Assembly: GCA_938092015.1 (NCBI GenBank)
Contig: CALKOT010000028.1
Span: 57,484 to 121,483, forward strand
Origin: an uncultured Paracoccaceae bacterium
Lineage (GTDB): Bacteria; Pseudomonadota; Alphaproteobacteria; Rhodobacterales; Rhodobacteraceae
Reading direction: 5' to 3'
Length of the DNA: 64,000 bases
Positions 18,487-27,782 of the stretch are shown in pieces. Numbering within the stretch: the first letter of the stretch is position 1; the number at the start of each line of letters is the position of its first letter. The notes beneath the pieces are model-generated. The model was not told the origin of the DNA and did not search any database. It saw nothing but the letters and a program-made list of their open reading frames with translations. Both the position numbers and the translations under genes were made by a program.

Positions 18487-19413
18487 TTAGGCGAGATCAA
18501 TCCGATAACCCGCTCGCGGAAAATGAACGCATATATCACCGCAATCAGGGTCCTGACGCAGGACAGTGACTTCCTCCGCATTCGCGGCCCAGATCGTGCC
18601 TTCGACAGGCTGTTCGCCGCCATCGACATCAGGTTTGATCACCACGCTGGCCCCAACGGTCAGCCCCTGAGGATCGCCCTCTGCGACGCCTTTGGCGTGG
18701 GCAGGTTCAGCCGCAGCGGCACTGGCAATCGCCTCTTCGGGCGTCATATCCGATTGGGTTCCGTGGCCCAGATCGCGGACCCGTTCTTCCCACCCTGCGA
18801 GGTTCTCAAACTCAGTCAGGAAAGCGGCGCCCTGATCCCAGCGGCCACGCAAAAACCAAACGACATGATAAACCTGAGCATCCAGTACGCCGGGTTCTTC
18901 GCCAATCAGATAGGACCGGCCGTCGGACAACAGATCATCCAGCCAGGTGAGCGGCGCCCGCATTTGCGCTGTATAGTGTGGCAGATCGGAATTCGCTGCC
19001 TTCAGCTTTTCCACCCAATCCGGCCCAAGATAAAGTCTACCGCGATCCTCGGCAAAATCAGCTGGCAAGGCGTCGCCAGCAGAGCCAAGCACTAGTTTCA
19101 CCGCCAGACTGAAGAACTCTCCATCCAGCCACCGGCTCATGCACCAAATCAGCCCTTCAACTTGGGGCTGCAATGTCGGGCCGGGCCGGCCATCGAGGAC
19201 CCGCATGATGTGCTGGCTGTCGCAATAGATATCCGCGCCGATCTGCATCACCGGCGTCCGGCGATACCCGCCGGTCAGCTTCACGAGGTTCGGCTTTGGC
19301 GGAATGCGAGGGATTTCAACTGACCGCCATGTCGCCTGCTTGATCCCCAGCGCGACACGGACCTTTTCAGCGACGGGTGACTGCGGATAATTTTGAAGGA
19401 TGATGTCTGACAC
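18487..19413 (-). CDS. Glutathione S-transferase family protein
   Basis: A 308-residue protein with an N-terminal thioredoxin-like GST domain: IILQNYPQSPVAEKVRVALG, then the substrate-loop TPVMQIGADIYCDSQHI with the cis-Pro motif TPV and the Asp-Ser pair that binds glutathione. A helical C-terminal domain and an extra 80-residue tail (after about residue 220) follow, as in a group of alphaproteobacterial GSTs with a C-terminal DUF. I place the start at GTG 19413 (VSDIILQ) rather than the far upstream ATG at 19461, which would add residues unlike the family. It ends a minus-strand run of small genes. Likely cytosolic detoxification; substrate unknown. Confidence 0.85.
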   Translation of the reverse strand: MSDIILQNYPQSPVAEKVRVALGIKQATWRSVEIPRIPPKPNLVKLTGGYRRTPVMQIGADIYCDSQHIMRVLDGRPGPTLQPQVEGLIWCMSRWLDGEFFSLAVKLVLGSAGDALPADFAEDRGRLYLGPDWVEKLKAANSDLPHYTAQMRAPLTWLDDLLSDGRSYLIGEEPGVLDAQVYHVVWFLRGRWDQGAAFLTEFENLAGWEERVRDLGHGTQSDMTPEEAIASAAAAEPAHAKGVAEGDPQGLTVGASVVIKPDVDGGEQPVEGTIWAANAEEVTVLRQDPDCGDICVHFPRAGYRIDLA

Positions 19414-19464
19414 GGCGCGGTTCCTCAATGCGTTTCGGCCACCATCACCGCCCGCACGCAAATT

Positions 19465-19906
19465 TCAAGGCAGAGGTGTCGTAGTGTCACCTTCGTGATA
19501 AGCAGCGCGCATGTTGACGACCGAGGCTGCAATCGGTTCCTCCAGCACTGCCATATCGATCCTGGCGAGGCGGGTCAGGTAGAGGCAGCTTATCGAGTTC
19601 TTGCAAGGGTCCCAACCGGACCATGATCTCAGGATACCTCTTGAACCCCGGCATGATATAGATCGTCAGGTTCGCCTTACGGGGTGAGACGCCGGTAACG
19701 AACCAGCGGTGGGCCAAACCATCGCGACGTTTATAGTCATACCCATCAAACCCGATGATGCTGTCGCCCCACATCCGAGGCGGGCATCCAGTGATCCGCT
19801 GCATCATCTCGGCGACAACCGCCGCATCCTCCGCTCGGCCCCTGTTGGATACCGAGGCGAGGAAGGCCTCTACATCACCATCGTTCTCTGCTGTTTTCAT
19901 CGCCAT
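19465..19906 (-). pseudogene. DUF1801 protein interrupted by a frameshift
   Basis: The start ATG 19906 (or 19900) gives KTAENDGDVEAFLASV and the DUF1801 pattern CPPRMWGDSIIGFD, RRDGLAHRWFVTG, LTIYIMPGFKRY. At 19604-19609 the frame is lost: after MVRLGP an extra base turns the expected segment into unrelated sequence, while another frame continues as SCLYLTRLARIDMAVLEE and AASVVNMRAAY, which is the usual end of this family, and stops at TGA 19467-19465. A single inserted base explains it. DUF1801 proteins are small soluble proteins of unknown role, some linked to iron. Either a pseudogene or a sequencing error. Confidence 0.75.
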
Positions 19907-19910
19907 AGCC

Positions 19911-20357
19911 TCAGATCCACCTTCGCGTTCTGGATTTGTAGGCGTCGAACTCTTCCCCGAATTCAGCAGACAGGCGCGTCTCTTCCGGGCGAATGAAGCG
20001 AATCTGGATAATCCAGATGAATATTGGGACCAGAACGAACGGCAGCACCGCGCCAAAAAGTGCGCCCCAGCCAATCAGCACGATAACATCTGCCAGATAA
20101 ATGGGATTACGCGAGTACGAAAACGCGCCGCTGGTTATCAGGGCGGACGGCGTGCGATGCGGCACGATCGTCGTCTTCGCCATCCGAAAACTGATCGCGG
20201 CCCACACCGCCAGTCCACCGCCTATCGCCATGATGGCGACGGCCGTCCACCAAGGCAGCGGCCAGGACAGCGATGGTCCGGTCATCTGTGCGATCGCATA
20301 GACCGAGGCCATGGTTGCAATCAGCCAGATCGGTGGCAAGTCTAGCCATTTTGGCAT
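19911..20357 (-). CDS. Isoprenylcysteine carboxyl methyltransferase-like protein
   Basis: A 148-residue integral membrane protein of the ICMT/PEMT methyltransferase group. About four membrane segments are seen (WLIATMASVYAIA, WWTAVAIMAIGGGLAVWAAISF, LADVIVLIGWGALFGAV, LVPIFIWIIQ). The SAM-binding signature is GAFSYSRNPIYLADV followed by RPEETRLSAEFGEEFDAYKSRTRRWI, where the RxPxY and E-x-x-L/F-Y-x-x-Y-x-x-V-x-RW elements are near canonical. I start at ATG 20357; upstream codons in the open frame belong to the overlapping metallophosphatase end. It sits one base after that gene's stop, so they share a transcript. Methyl acceptor unknown in bacteria. Confidence 0.85.
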   Translation of the reverse strand: MPKWLDLPPIWLIATMASVYAIAQMTGPSLSWPLPWWTAVAIMAIGGGLAVWAAISFRMAKTTIVPHRTPSALITSGAFSYSRNPIYLADVIVLIGWGALFGAVLPFVLVPIFIWIIQIRFIRPEETRLSAEFGEEFDAYKSRTRRWI

Positions 20358-20358
20358 G

Positions 20359-21294
20359 TCAGTTCCCCAGCGCCGGATTGACAATCTTGTCGAGGAACAT
20401 CTTCGGCTCCTTCCCTTTGAAGGTGATCTCAACAGCATGCATCTGGTCGACGCCATAGACTTCAACCGCCACAAAGTTCGGCAGTGTTTTCGATAGCGGC
20501 TGCGAGACTGTGTAGTCGTGCCCATCGCCGTAGATCAGCAGAACAGGCCCGTCGAATTCGCCAGCAGCCTCGGCCAGCGCCTCACCAATCTGCTCATAAG
20601 GGCTACCGCTCTTCCACCTTTGTTTCTTTTTCTTGAAACCAGCGCCACGAAACATATCGGCGTGCATGGCGACGATCACAGCCTTCGCATCACCCGTCTG
20701 GGCAAAGCTTTTCTTCAGCCACGCCATGTTCGCCCGGCGGCGGGCTTTATGCGCCTTCTTGCTGACCCCGCCTTCGCGGCTTTCACCATCGTCTGAGCCG
20801 ACGACATGCAAGGTGAAGATCAGGATATCATCCATGCGTAGACGGGTGTTTTCGGGAAAGCCTGCATGTCCCTGGTGAAAGACCTTTACGGGCGCCGCGC
20901 CGAGCGACCGATTGGGATCGTCGAAAAAAGTGCCGCGGATATGCGCTAGCCTCTCAATCGGTTTGAAATCGCCAAGGCTGTTTCGGTGGCAATCTGTCCA
21001 CTCATTGTCGCCGGGCGTGTAGATCACTGGGGCGTCGATCTGATCCATATAGATGCGTTGCTGATCGAGGATTGCATCCTCGCAGGTCGTCCTACCGCCA
21101 CGGATGTCACCAACATGGATCACGAGATCGGGCTGGGCGTCATTGATCTTGCCTATCAGCGCTTCAAACAGAGGATAGGTTTTCACTGGGGGGCCGTAGG
21201 GCATATCGCCCATAGCGATCACGCGCAGATCAGCTGCAGCCGGGCTAGCGACCAAGATCAAGGGCAGGATCAAGTGGTGAAGGCGCATCGTCAT
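20359..21294 (-). CDS. Periplasmic metallophosphoesterase-like protein
   Basis: A 311-residue protein with a Sec signal peptide (LHHLILPLILVASPAAA) and a calcineurin-like phosphoesterase fold. The metal-binding motifs are visible in order: GDMPY near residue 29, HVGDIRGG near 60, PGDNEWTDCH near 95, then AMHADMF near 205 and YGDGHDYT near 255. The family is metal dependent and usually hydrolyses phosphomonoesters or diesters. It lies upstream of the ICMT-like gene in a minus-strand run. Substrate not inferable; it could act with the membrane methyltransferase only by position. Confidence 0.82.
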   Translation of the reverse strand: MTMRLHHLILPLILVASPAAADLRVIAMGDMPYGPPVKTYPLFEALIGKINDAQPDLVIHVGDIRGGRTTCEDAILDQQRIYMDQIDAPVIYTPGDNEWTDCHRNSLGDFKPIERLAHIRGTFFDDPNRSLGAAPVKVFHQGHAGFPENTRLRMDDILIFTLHVVGSDDGESREGGVSKKAHKARRRANMAWLKKSFAQTGDAKAVIVAMHADMFRGAGFKKKKQRWKSGSPYEQIGEALAEAAGEFDGPVLLIYGDGHDYTVSQPLSKTLPNFVAVEVYGVDQMHAVEITFKGKEPKMFLDKIVNPALGN

Positions 21295-21364
21295 CCCCTT
21301 TTAGTTGGGATGACGATATCAGACTTGGTGTGTGATCGTCACCGAAGAGACGATCGCATCAGGG

Positions 21365-22969
21365 TCAGGCTCCTTTCGGGGCCGCCGCCATTACTTCGGC
21401 TCCAACATGGCTTTCATATTGGGCGAAGTTCTCGATGAACATCTGCACAAGGCGACCAGCCTGACGATCATAGCTGTCGGGCTTGTCCCATGTCCGCCGT
21501 GGATCGAGGATAACGTCAGCGACGCCATCAACCGAGATCGGCACATCAAAGCCGAAATTCGGATCGGTGCGGAACTCAGCCTCGTTCAATGAACCATTCA
21601 GGGCCGCAGTCAACAGGGCGCGCGTGGCGCGGATCGGCATGCGAGAGCCTGTGCCATGTGCGCCGCCCGTCCAACCGGTATTGACGAGCCAGCAGGTGGA
21701 GCCGAACTCTGCAATCTTGTCGCGCAGCAGGGTGCCATACACCTCGGGCCGACGTGGCATGAACGGCGCGCCGAAGCAGGTGGAGAATGTCGGCTGAGGT
21801 TCGGTCACGCCCTTTTCGGTACCAGCCACCTTGGACGTGAAGCCTGACAAGAAGTGGTACATCGCCTGCGCTGGGGTCAGCCGCGCAATGGGCGGCAGAA
21901 CGCCGTAAGCGTCGCAGGTTAGCATGATGACATTTTTGGGGATGCCGCCTGTGGCGCTGGCGGAAGCGTTCGAGATGTATTCGAGGGGGTAGGCGCACCG
22001 CATATTTTGAGTAAGGCTGTCGTCTTCGAAATCAAGCTCTTTGGTGTGTTTGTCATAGACCATGTTCTCGATGACTGTTGCGAACTTGGATGTCGTGGCG
22101 AAAATTTCTGGCTCCGCCTCAGCGCTAAGGCTGATTGTTTTAGCGTAGCAGCCACCTTCGAAGTTGAACGTGCCGTCCTTGGACCAGCCGTGCTCATCAT
22201 CGCCGATCAGCACGCGGCCCGGATCAGCGGACAGTGTTGTCTTGCCTGTCCCGGAAAGACCAAAGAACACGGCCACATCGTCTGCGTCGTCGGGCGCGTG
22301 GTTGGCTGAGCAATGCATCGGCATCACTCCGCTATCTGGCAGCAAGTAGTTCAGGACAGAGAACACCGACTTTTTATTCTCACCTGCGTAAGAAGTCCCG
22401 CCGATCAGGATCATCTTACGCTCAAAGCTAATCGCGATGACGGTTTCGGACCGGCAGCCGTGCTTTGCCGGATCGGCGTTGAAAGTTGGGCAGTTGATAA
22501 TGGTGAATTCCGGCAGGAACGTCTCCAACTCAGCCACTTCAGGGCGGCGCAGAAGGTGCCGGATGAACAGATTGTGCCAAGCCAATTCGGAAACAACACG
22601 GAGATTCAAGCGATAGTCGAGATCAGCGCCACCAAACAGGTCTTGAACGAAATATTCACGGCCAGTCATGTGCGCGATCATATCAGCGCGAAGCGCCTCA
22701 AAAGCTTCCGGTGACATTGGCGGATTGTTTTCCCACCAAATCGTATCTTTCACCGAAGGCTCATCAACGACGAATTTGTCTTTAGGGGACCGACCGGTGT
22801 GTTTGCCGGTGGTGGTGAGGAACGCCCCGCCCTGGCCAAGTTCACCCTCGCCCCGCTCAATCGCAGCCTGCACCAACCCGGCGTTGCTTAGGTTATAGTG
22901 GACGGCTTTCAGACCAGAAATCCCGAGAGTGTCGAGACGGGCGGAGGGGTTCACGACGCCGGTTTCCAT
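21365..22969 (-). CDS. pckA: ATP-dependent phosphoenolpyruvate carboxykinase
   Basis: A 534-residue PckA that converts oxaloacetate and ATP to phosphoenolpyruvate and CO2, the committed step of gluconeogenesis. Visible motifs are [31 protein letters not shown], the kinase 1a loop [14 protein letters not shown] (about residues 236-249), DDEHGW and the C-terminal [11 protein letters not shown] chose ATG 22969 with GGAG five bases upstream; the open frame extends to TTG 23071 but that part is not conserved. It is divergent from chvI. In Sinorhizobium and relatives pckA and the chvI-chvG genes are neighbours, and ChvI affects gluconeogenesis and acid response, so coordinated regulation is likely. 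Confidence 0.96.
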   Translation of the reverse strand: METGVVNPSARLDTLGISGLKAVHYNLSNAGLVQAAIERGEGELGQGGAFLTTTGKHTGRSPKDKFVVDEPSVKDTIWWENNPPMSPEAFEALRADMIAHMTGREYFVQDLFGGADLDYRLNLRVVSELAWHNLFIRHLLRRPEVAELETFLPEFTIINCPTFNADPAKHGCRSETVIAISFERKMILIGGTSYAGENKKSVFSVLNYLLPDSGVMPMHCSANHAPDDADDVAVFFGLSGTGKTTLSADPGRVLIGDDEHGWSKDGTFNFEGGCYAKTISLSAEAEPEIFATTSKFATVIENMVYDKHTKELDFEDDSLTQNMRCAYPLEYISNASASATGGIPKNVIMLTCDAYGVLPPIARLTPAQAMYHFLSGFTSKVAGTEKGVTEPQPTFSTCFGAPFMPRRPEVYGTLLRDKIAEFGSTCWLVNTGWTGGAHGTGSRMPIRATRALLTAALNGSLNEAEFRTDPNFGFDVPISVDGVADVILDPRRTWDKPDSYDRQAGRLVQMFIENFAQYESHVGAEVMAAAPKGA

Positions 22970-23276
22970 GGGCGGCTCCTCAATTTGCGCGCATCGCAGC
23001 GCGCGTTCTGCTTGATCGGGTTTCAGCGCATCAAATGGAACAACGCCAGCTCGTTCATAAACGGCTGCCAACGTATCGGTCGTCCCGTGATTCGATTACC
23101 TATCCGAATGTGTAGGCTGTATTAACATGGCGACCAGTATAGCGAAGCCCTATTAGATGGGCCATGTTGGCGCAGCACGCCGTTTTGCCGCCTCGCTGAA
23201 TGATTGCAGACCAAAGCCATGAAGTATAGAGTAATTCAGCAAAAGACGGCCGTACAGGGTCGGGGGAACGATAATA
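22970..23276. other. Divergent pckA-chvI intergenic region
   Basis: No gene is supported in these 307 bases. They must hold both promoters. I saw no confident operator; a purine-rich GGGGGAACG run just before chvI can serve as its ribosome site. Confidence 0.5.
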
Positions 23277-23975
23277 ATGGCGACAATCGCTTTGGTCGAT
23301 GATGACCGCAACATCCTTACTTCAGTGCAAATGGCGCTGGAAAATGAAGGATATGAGGTCAGAACCTATACAGACGGCGCTTCAGCATTAGCTGCTCTGA
23401 ACCAGTCCCCGCCCGATATGGCGGTTCTTGATATCAAAATGCCACGCATGGACGGGATGGAGCTTTTGCGCCGTCTTCGCCAAAAGACGGACATGCCTGT
23501 CATCTTTCTTACGTCGAAAGACGAGGAAATAGATGAGGTTTTGGGCCTTCGCATGGGCGCCGACGACTATGTGCGCAAGCCATTTTCGCAACGCCTTCTG
23601 ATCGAACGCATCCGCGCCGTTCTGCGTCGCCGTGAAGCACGCGATGAAACTGCTGAACGGACTGAGGCTGATAAAGTACTGACGCGCGGCAAGCTAGTCA
23701 TGGACCCAATGCGCCATGCCTGCACCTGGGAAGGTCAGGGCGTGACCCTGACAGTGACCGAATTTCTGATTCTCCACGCCCTCGCGCAACGTCCAGGTTT
23801 CGTGAAAAGCCGCGATCAGCTGATGGACGCTGCATATGATGATCAAGTTTATGTGGATGATCGCACGATCGACAGCCACATAAAGCGTGTTCGCAAGAAA
23901 TTCCGGGTGGTTGACCGGGAGTTTGCCTCAATTGAGACACTTTATGGCGTTGGATATCGTTACAAAGAAGTCTGA
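23277..23975 (+). CDS. chvI: Response regulator ChvI
   Basis: A 232-residue OmpR-class response regulator. The receiver has the acid pair Asp8-Asp9, phosphoacceptor Asp52 ([13 protein letters not shown]), Thr79 and Lys101 (YVRKPFSQ), all expected for phosphotransfer. The C-terminal winged helix ([21 protein letters not shown] and [16 protein letters not shown]) binds DNA and ends GVGYRYKE. With its partner kinase directly downstream it forms the ChvG/ChvI (ExoS/ChvI, BvrR/BvrS) system that senses acid and envelope stress in alphaproteobacteria. Genes of the PTS follow, which is the conserved order. Confidence 0.95.
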   Translation: MATIALVDDDRNILTSVQMALENEGYEVRTYTDGASALAALNQSPPDMAVLDIKMPRMDGMELLRRLRQKTDMPVIFLTSKDEEIDEVLGLRMGADDYVRKPFSQRLLIERIRAVLRRREARDETAERTEADKVLTRGKLVMDPMRHACTWEGQGVTLTVTEFLILHALAQRPGFVKSRDQLMDAAYDDQVYVDDRTIDSHIKRVRKKFRVVDREFASIETLYGVGYRYKEV

Positions 23976-24039
23976 GGCTACATTCGATTGATCCGCTTGT
24001 TGGGGGGGTTGATCGTGGTCGTCGAAACCGGGGCCGATC

Positions 24040-25821
24040 ATGGATCAGATCACTGATCATGAGGACAACCCCCCTCGCCGGAAACAGCGTGAGCTGTCTG
24101 GCGTTGAGGAATTCCTGTACCCTTTGCGTGATTGGCTTGGCCTGATTACAGAAGACCGCAGTCGTTCTCGCGAAACAGCGCGGGCGCGGCATCGCCGTAT
24201 TCGCAACCGGATGCGCCGCGGTGGCATCTCACCCACCTCATCCCTCGCCCGCCGCATTGTCGCCTTCAATTTGATCGGATTGGGGCTGTTGGTTGCTGGC
24301 GTGCTGTATCTCAATCAGTTCCGGTCAGGTCTGATCGACCAAAGCACCCAAAACCTGCAAACCCAAGGTGAGATCATCGCCGCCGCCGTGGCTGAGGCCG
24401 CCGCCATTGGCCCTTCCAGCACGCGGTTTGATCCGGTGCGCGCCAATGAAGTGTTGCGCCGCCTTGTACAGCCGTCCAGCGCACGCGCGCAGATTTATGA
24501 CCGTGCGGGCCGATTAACCGGCGACACCCGCAATCTCCTACGCGGCGCTGGCAAGGTAGAAACACGACCGCTGCCTGCCCCAGGTGAGTTCGAAGATGAA
24601 AGCTTTCTCGCCCTGCTAGAAAGAAACTACGAAGACATTCTTGAATTTTTTGTTGGTTCACCGGCTATCTACCGTGAGACGGCCATCGACGGAGTGGCCG
24701 AAGAAAAAGAGGTCTACACCGCCATTCGCGGCGGTGTTGCACGATGGGAACGCGTAAACTCGGAAGGTGAACTTATAGTATCCGTTACCGTGCCGATCCA
24801 ACGCTTCAAGGCCGTTCTTGGTGTTCTGATGTTGTCAACTGAAGGCGGCGATATCGATCGCATTGTCAGGGCGGAACGATATTCGATTCTACAGGTCTTC
24901 CTCGTCGCACTCGCCATTTCATTGGCGCTGTCAGTTCTCCTGGCAAATACGATTGCTAAGCCTATCCGCCGCTTAGCTGAAGCAGCTGAGGCTGGTGGCG
25001 CGCAAGAAGCCCGGCCAATCAACCCAGAACGCATTCGGTTTCCTGACCTTACAGCGAGACCGGATGAGATTGGATATCTTTCCTCAGCTCTTCGCCGAAT
25101 GACAGAACAGCTATACGAACGGATCGACGCAATTGAGAGTTTTGCGGCTGATGTCGCGCACGAAATTAAAAACCCTCTGACGTCGCTTCGCTCAGCTGTA
25201 GAAACCCTGCGCATCGCAAAGACCCCAGAAATGCAGGCCCGCCTGCTGCTTGTTATCGAGAAGGATGTCCGACGCCTGGACCGCCTGGTCACTGACATTT
25301 CAAACGCATCGCGCTTGGATGCAGAACTTGTCCGCGAAGAAATGGTTCGCTTCGACCTACGCGCGTTAATTGAAACGATGGCAGATCTGAATCTCAGCCA
25401 GGCCGATGAACGTGACGCACGCATCCTTGTCAGCCCTGGTGAGGCCGGGTTGTACATTAGAGGTTTGGAAGGCCGCATCGGCCAAGTCCTTCAGAACCTA
25501 CTTGGAAATGCGCTATCATTCGCTTCGCCAAAATCTTCAGTGACAATCAGCGCATACAACACCGGAAGCGCGATCCGGGTGCAGGTTGAAGATCAAGGCC
25601 CCGGTATTCCAGATGAAAACCTGGGCTCTATCTTTGAACGCTTCTACTCTGAACGCCCTGACCACGAAGAATTTGGCAATCATTCCGGTCTGGGGCTTTC
25701 CATATCCCGCCAAATCATCGAAGCTCATGGCGGAACGATCTGGGCGGAGAATGTTCGCCCTCCCAACAAATCCGACACGCCCCCGCTGGGCGCCCGTTTT
25801 ATTTTTGAGTTGCCTACATGA
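24040..25821 (+). CDS. chvG: Sensor histidine kinase ChvG
   Basis: A 593-residue membrane kinase. A basic cytoplasmic leader precedes the first membrane helix (FNLIGLGLLVAGVLYL, about residue 75-95). A periplasmic sensor of around 170 residues follows, then a second helix (LQVFLVALAISLALSVLLA), a HAMP segment and the H-box FAADVAHEIKNPLTSL with His374. N-box LQNLLGNALSF and G-boxes EDQGPGIP and GLGLSISRQIIEAHGG are intact. It overlaps hprK by four bases (ATGA). In relatives the periplasmic regulator ExoR represses this kinase; no exoR gene is in the window. Confidence 0.95.
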   Translation: MDQITDHEDNPPRRKQRELSGVEEFLYPLRDWLGLITEDRSRSRETARARHRRIRNRMRRGGISPTSSLARRIVAFNLIGLGLLVAGVLYLNQFRSGLIDQSTQNLQTQGEIIAAAVAEAAAIGPSSTRFDPVRANEVLRRLVQPSSARAQIYDRAGRLTGDTRNLLRGAGKVETRPLPAPGEFEDESFLALLERNYEDILEFFVGSPAIYRETAIDGVAEEKEVYTAIRGGVARWERVNSEGELIVSVTVPIQRFKAVLGVLMLSTEGGDIDRIVRAERYSILQVFLVALAISLALSVLLANTIAKPIRRLAEAAEAGGAQEARPINPERIRFPDLTARPDEIGYLSSALRRMTEQLYERIDAIESFAADVAHEIKNPLTSLRSAVETLRIAKTPEMQARLLLVIEKDVRRLDRLVTDISNASRLDAELVREEMVRFDLRALIETMADLNLSQADERDARILVSPGEAGLYIRGLEGRIGQVLQNLLGNALSFASPKSSVTISAYNTGSAIRVQVEDQGPGIPDENLGSIFERFYSERPDHEEFGNHSGLGLSISRQIIEAHGGTIWAENVRPPNKSDTPPLGARFIFELPT

Positions 25822-26258
25822 CCGACACAGACACCATTCATGCCAGCGCCGTCGCACTCGATGATTGCGGGCTTCTAATTCTGGGCCCTGCAGGTTCTGG
25901 AAAGTCGTCTCTTGCGATTGAGATGATCGCTATGGGTGCAGAACTGATCGCTGATGATATGGTTGCTTTGTCCGCAAAATGCGGTGCGATTTTTGCCGAA
26001 GCGGCACCAGGCGCACGAGGTCAAATTGAGGCGCGAAACGTTGGCATCCTGACATGCCCACTGCGCGAAGGATCGGTGAAAGTAGATCTGGTCGTAGACT
26101 TGGGTGCAGAAGAAGAGGACCGCCTGCCTTTTGTTGCGTGGTATGAACATGCTGGCGGCAAGGCGCGCAAATTGCGCAAAGCGCCATCTTTGACGCCGTC
26201 GGCACTCGTATTGGCGCTGCACCATAGTGGCCCAATCGACCCCGACGCTGAAGAATAG
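25818..26258 (+). CDS. hprK: HPr kinase/phosphorylase, short alphaproteobacterial form
   Basis: A 146-residue protein equal to the C-terminal catalytic half of Gram-positive HprK. The P-loop GPAGSGKSS spans residues 23-31, DDMVAL and RGQIEARNVGIL follow, the latter being the HprK signature. It should phosphorylate HPr on the serine of its GDSIMGL segment (Ser48 in the gene below) and remove it again. The N-terminal domain of Firmicute enzymes is absent, as normal in this class. ATGA overlap with chvG couples their translation. Its job here is to adjust the regulatory PTS made by the next two genes. Confidence 0.92.
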   Translation: MTDTDTIHASAVALDDCGLLILGPAGSGKSSLAIEMIAMGAELIADDMVALSAKCGAIFAEAAPGARGQIEARNVGILTCPLREGSVKVDLVVDLGAEEEDRLPFVAWYEHAGGKARKLRKAPSLTPSALVLALHHSGPIDPDAEE

Positions 26259-26369
26259 CCCAAAAAATTAGATTTGCTGCAATGCAGCACTTGCTTCATC
26301 ATTCAGTAAGCATAATTCTGTTGGCTAAGGGGACTGAGTCGCAGTGCGGCTTCGGCAAAGGGTGAACGG

Positions 26370-26774
26370 ATGATCGGTGTTGTGATCGTCGCCCACGGTG
26401 GTTTGGCGCGTGAGCTGAAACTGGCGATGGAGCATGTAGTTGGCAGGCGTCCCGGCGTGGTAGCAATCTCAACTGAGCCAGACGACAACCTGATTGCCAA
26501 GCAAGGTGAAATTGACGAAGCAATCGCTGCAGTGGACGCCGGAAACGGTGTAGCCGTTGTTACAGATATGTTTGGAGGCACGCCTTGCAACCTCGCCATC
26601 AGTGCAAGCCGCCCAGACAGCGTTGAAGTGATCTACGGCGCTAATCTACCCATGCTGGTGAAATTAGCGAAAAGCCGTGACAAAACGCTAGAGGTAGCGG
26701 CGCAATGCGCGGTCAACGCCGGAGTAAAATACATCGACAGAGCAAGTTGCATGTTGAAGGTTGATGCCTGTTGA
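26370..26774 (+). CDS. PTS EIIA component, mannose type
   Basis: A 134-residue EIIA of the mannose family (ManX/PtsM-like). The phosphorylation site is His9 in VIVAHGGLA, and the DMFGGTPCN motif follows near residue 70. No EIIB or EIIC is present, so the phosphate relay from HPr is regulatory and not for sugar uptake, as in the PTS-Ntr of other alphaproteobacteria. A gap of 111 bases separates it from hprK; many relatives carry rapZ at this place but none is present here. It overlaps ptsH by a TTGA junction. The gap has a TGCTGC-AAT-GCAGCA hairpin. Confidence 0.92.
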   Translation: MIGVVIVAHGGLARELKLAMEHVVGRRPGVVAISTEPDDNLIAKQGEIDEAIAAVDAGNGVAVVTDMFGGTPCNLAISASRPDSVEVIYGANLPMLVKLAKSRDKTLEVAAQCAVNAGVKYIDRASCMLKVDAC

Positions 26775-27046
26775 CGAGTACTAATTGTCGATTAGAAATC
26801 CAAAATGAAAAGGGTCTTCATGCCCGCGCCTCGGCAAAATTTGTCGAGACAGTGGAGCGGTTTGAAGCGCGCGCCGACGTCACCAAAGACGGGATGACTG
26901 TATCAGGCGACAGCATCATGGGGCTTTTGATGTTAGCGGCGGCGAAAGGTTGCTTCATCGAAGTAAAAACTTCTGGTGCAGACGCCTTGCCACTTATGAA
27001 GGCCATAACCAATCTGATCGATAACAAATTTGACGAAGGTAAATAG
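26771..27046 (+). CDS. ptsH: Phosphocarrier protein HPr
   Basis: A 91-residue HPr. His17 in KGLHARAS is the site phosphorylated by enzyme I. The serine in GDSIMGLLML (Ser48) is the HPr kinase target, unlike enterobacterial NPr where it is often lost, and that fits hprK two genes upstream. The TTG start overlaps the stop of the EIIA gene. Enzyme I is not in the window. Phosphorylated HPr would signal carbon and energy state to transport and possibly to ChvG/ChvI. Confidence 0.94.
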   Translation: MTSTNCRLEIQNEKGLHARASAKFVETVERFEARADVTKDGMTVSGDSIMGLLMLAAAKGCFIEVKTSGADALPLMKAITNLIDNKFDEGK

Positions 27047-27062
27047 CCCCAAGGGCTTACGC

Positions 27063-27662
27063 TCACAACTCCAGATCAGACCGTTCATAGACATGCCGCC
27101 CATCCTCTGATGGCAGCGCCCGCTTCAAAGCCCACACCCGTCGCAGCTCACTCATCCCGTCGTTGGGATTATCCCTAAGAAAATCCACCGTAAATTGATT
27201 GAACTGGTTGTGATCGCAGATCGGCGCCCGCTCACCTGCAACTGTCATCCTTTGATACTCCGTCACTGCATCCGCCAATGTCGCGCCTGCGTTCAGCTTG
27301 AGCCAATCCATGAAGCCAATAGTAATTTTGAACTGTTCTCCAATCTGAGCCCTAAAGAACCGCCGCACATTTTGGCTGTTTTTGTAGCTGTCCGTGATAA
27401 TTGTCTCAGGCGTCAGAATCGCGCTGTGCCAGTCAAATTTCGACTTCGGCGAGGGTTTGTTATCCGATGGCAAGGACCTCTCGCCGGTGTCGAGATAATG
27501 CGCGATGCGGTCGAGGATAGAAAACTTCCCATCTGACGACTTCAAGGCAATCCGCTTCGCCTCGGCAGCCAGCTCATCCTTCAACCAATACCAACGCTTC
27601 AACTCAGCGCCGGAGGTGATAGCGGCGATCTCTGGTCTCATCTCATTGCTACGATTGGTCAT
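27063..27662 (-). CDS. DUF6434 / SAP-like DNA-binding domain protein
   Basis: A 199-residue soluble protein. Residues 10-60 form a SAP-like helical unit (ELKRWYWLKDELAAEAKRIALK, then a helical ILDRIAHYLDTG). The central part carries TPETIITDSYKNSQNVRRFFRAQIGEQFKITIGFMDWLK, the pattern of DUF6434. The last 60 residues (CDHNQFNQFTVDFLRDNPNDGMSELRRVW) extend beyond that domain. The ribosome site GGGAGG lies six bases before ATG 27662. The role is not known; the SAP-like part hints at nucleic acid binding. It converges on ptsH and is divergent from the carboxylase gene. Confidence 0.7.
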   Translation of the reverse strand: MTNRSNEMRPEIAAITSGAELKRWYWLKDELAAEAKRIALKSSDGKFSILDRIAHYLDTGERSLPSDNKPSPKSKFDWHSAILTPETIITDSYKNSQNVRRFFRAQIGEQFKITIGFMDWLKLNAGATLADAVTEYQRMTVAGERAPICDHNQFNQFTVDFLRDNPNDGMSELRRVWALKRALPSEDGRHVYERSDLEL

Positions 27663-27782
27663 TGGATCCTCCCATTCTTATCATAGCGGACCAGGCGGGC
27701 GCCGCTACGTTTCCACTGAGATTTATTGACAGTTCTGCACTGTCTAATGACAGTTTTTGCTAACCATAGGGCAAGGAACATC

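Noticed and set aside
22970..23071. N-terminal extension of PckA to TTG 23071
   Set aside because: ATG 22969 has a proper GGAG site and the usual family length; the extension is not conserved in PckA.
24714..25478. A 254-residue open frame opposite chvG
   Set aside because: It lies fully antisense to a confidently identified kinase and has a Ser/Arg-rich shadow composition.
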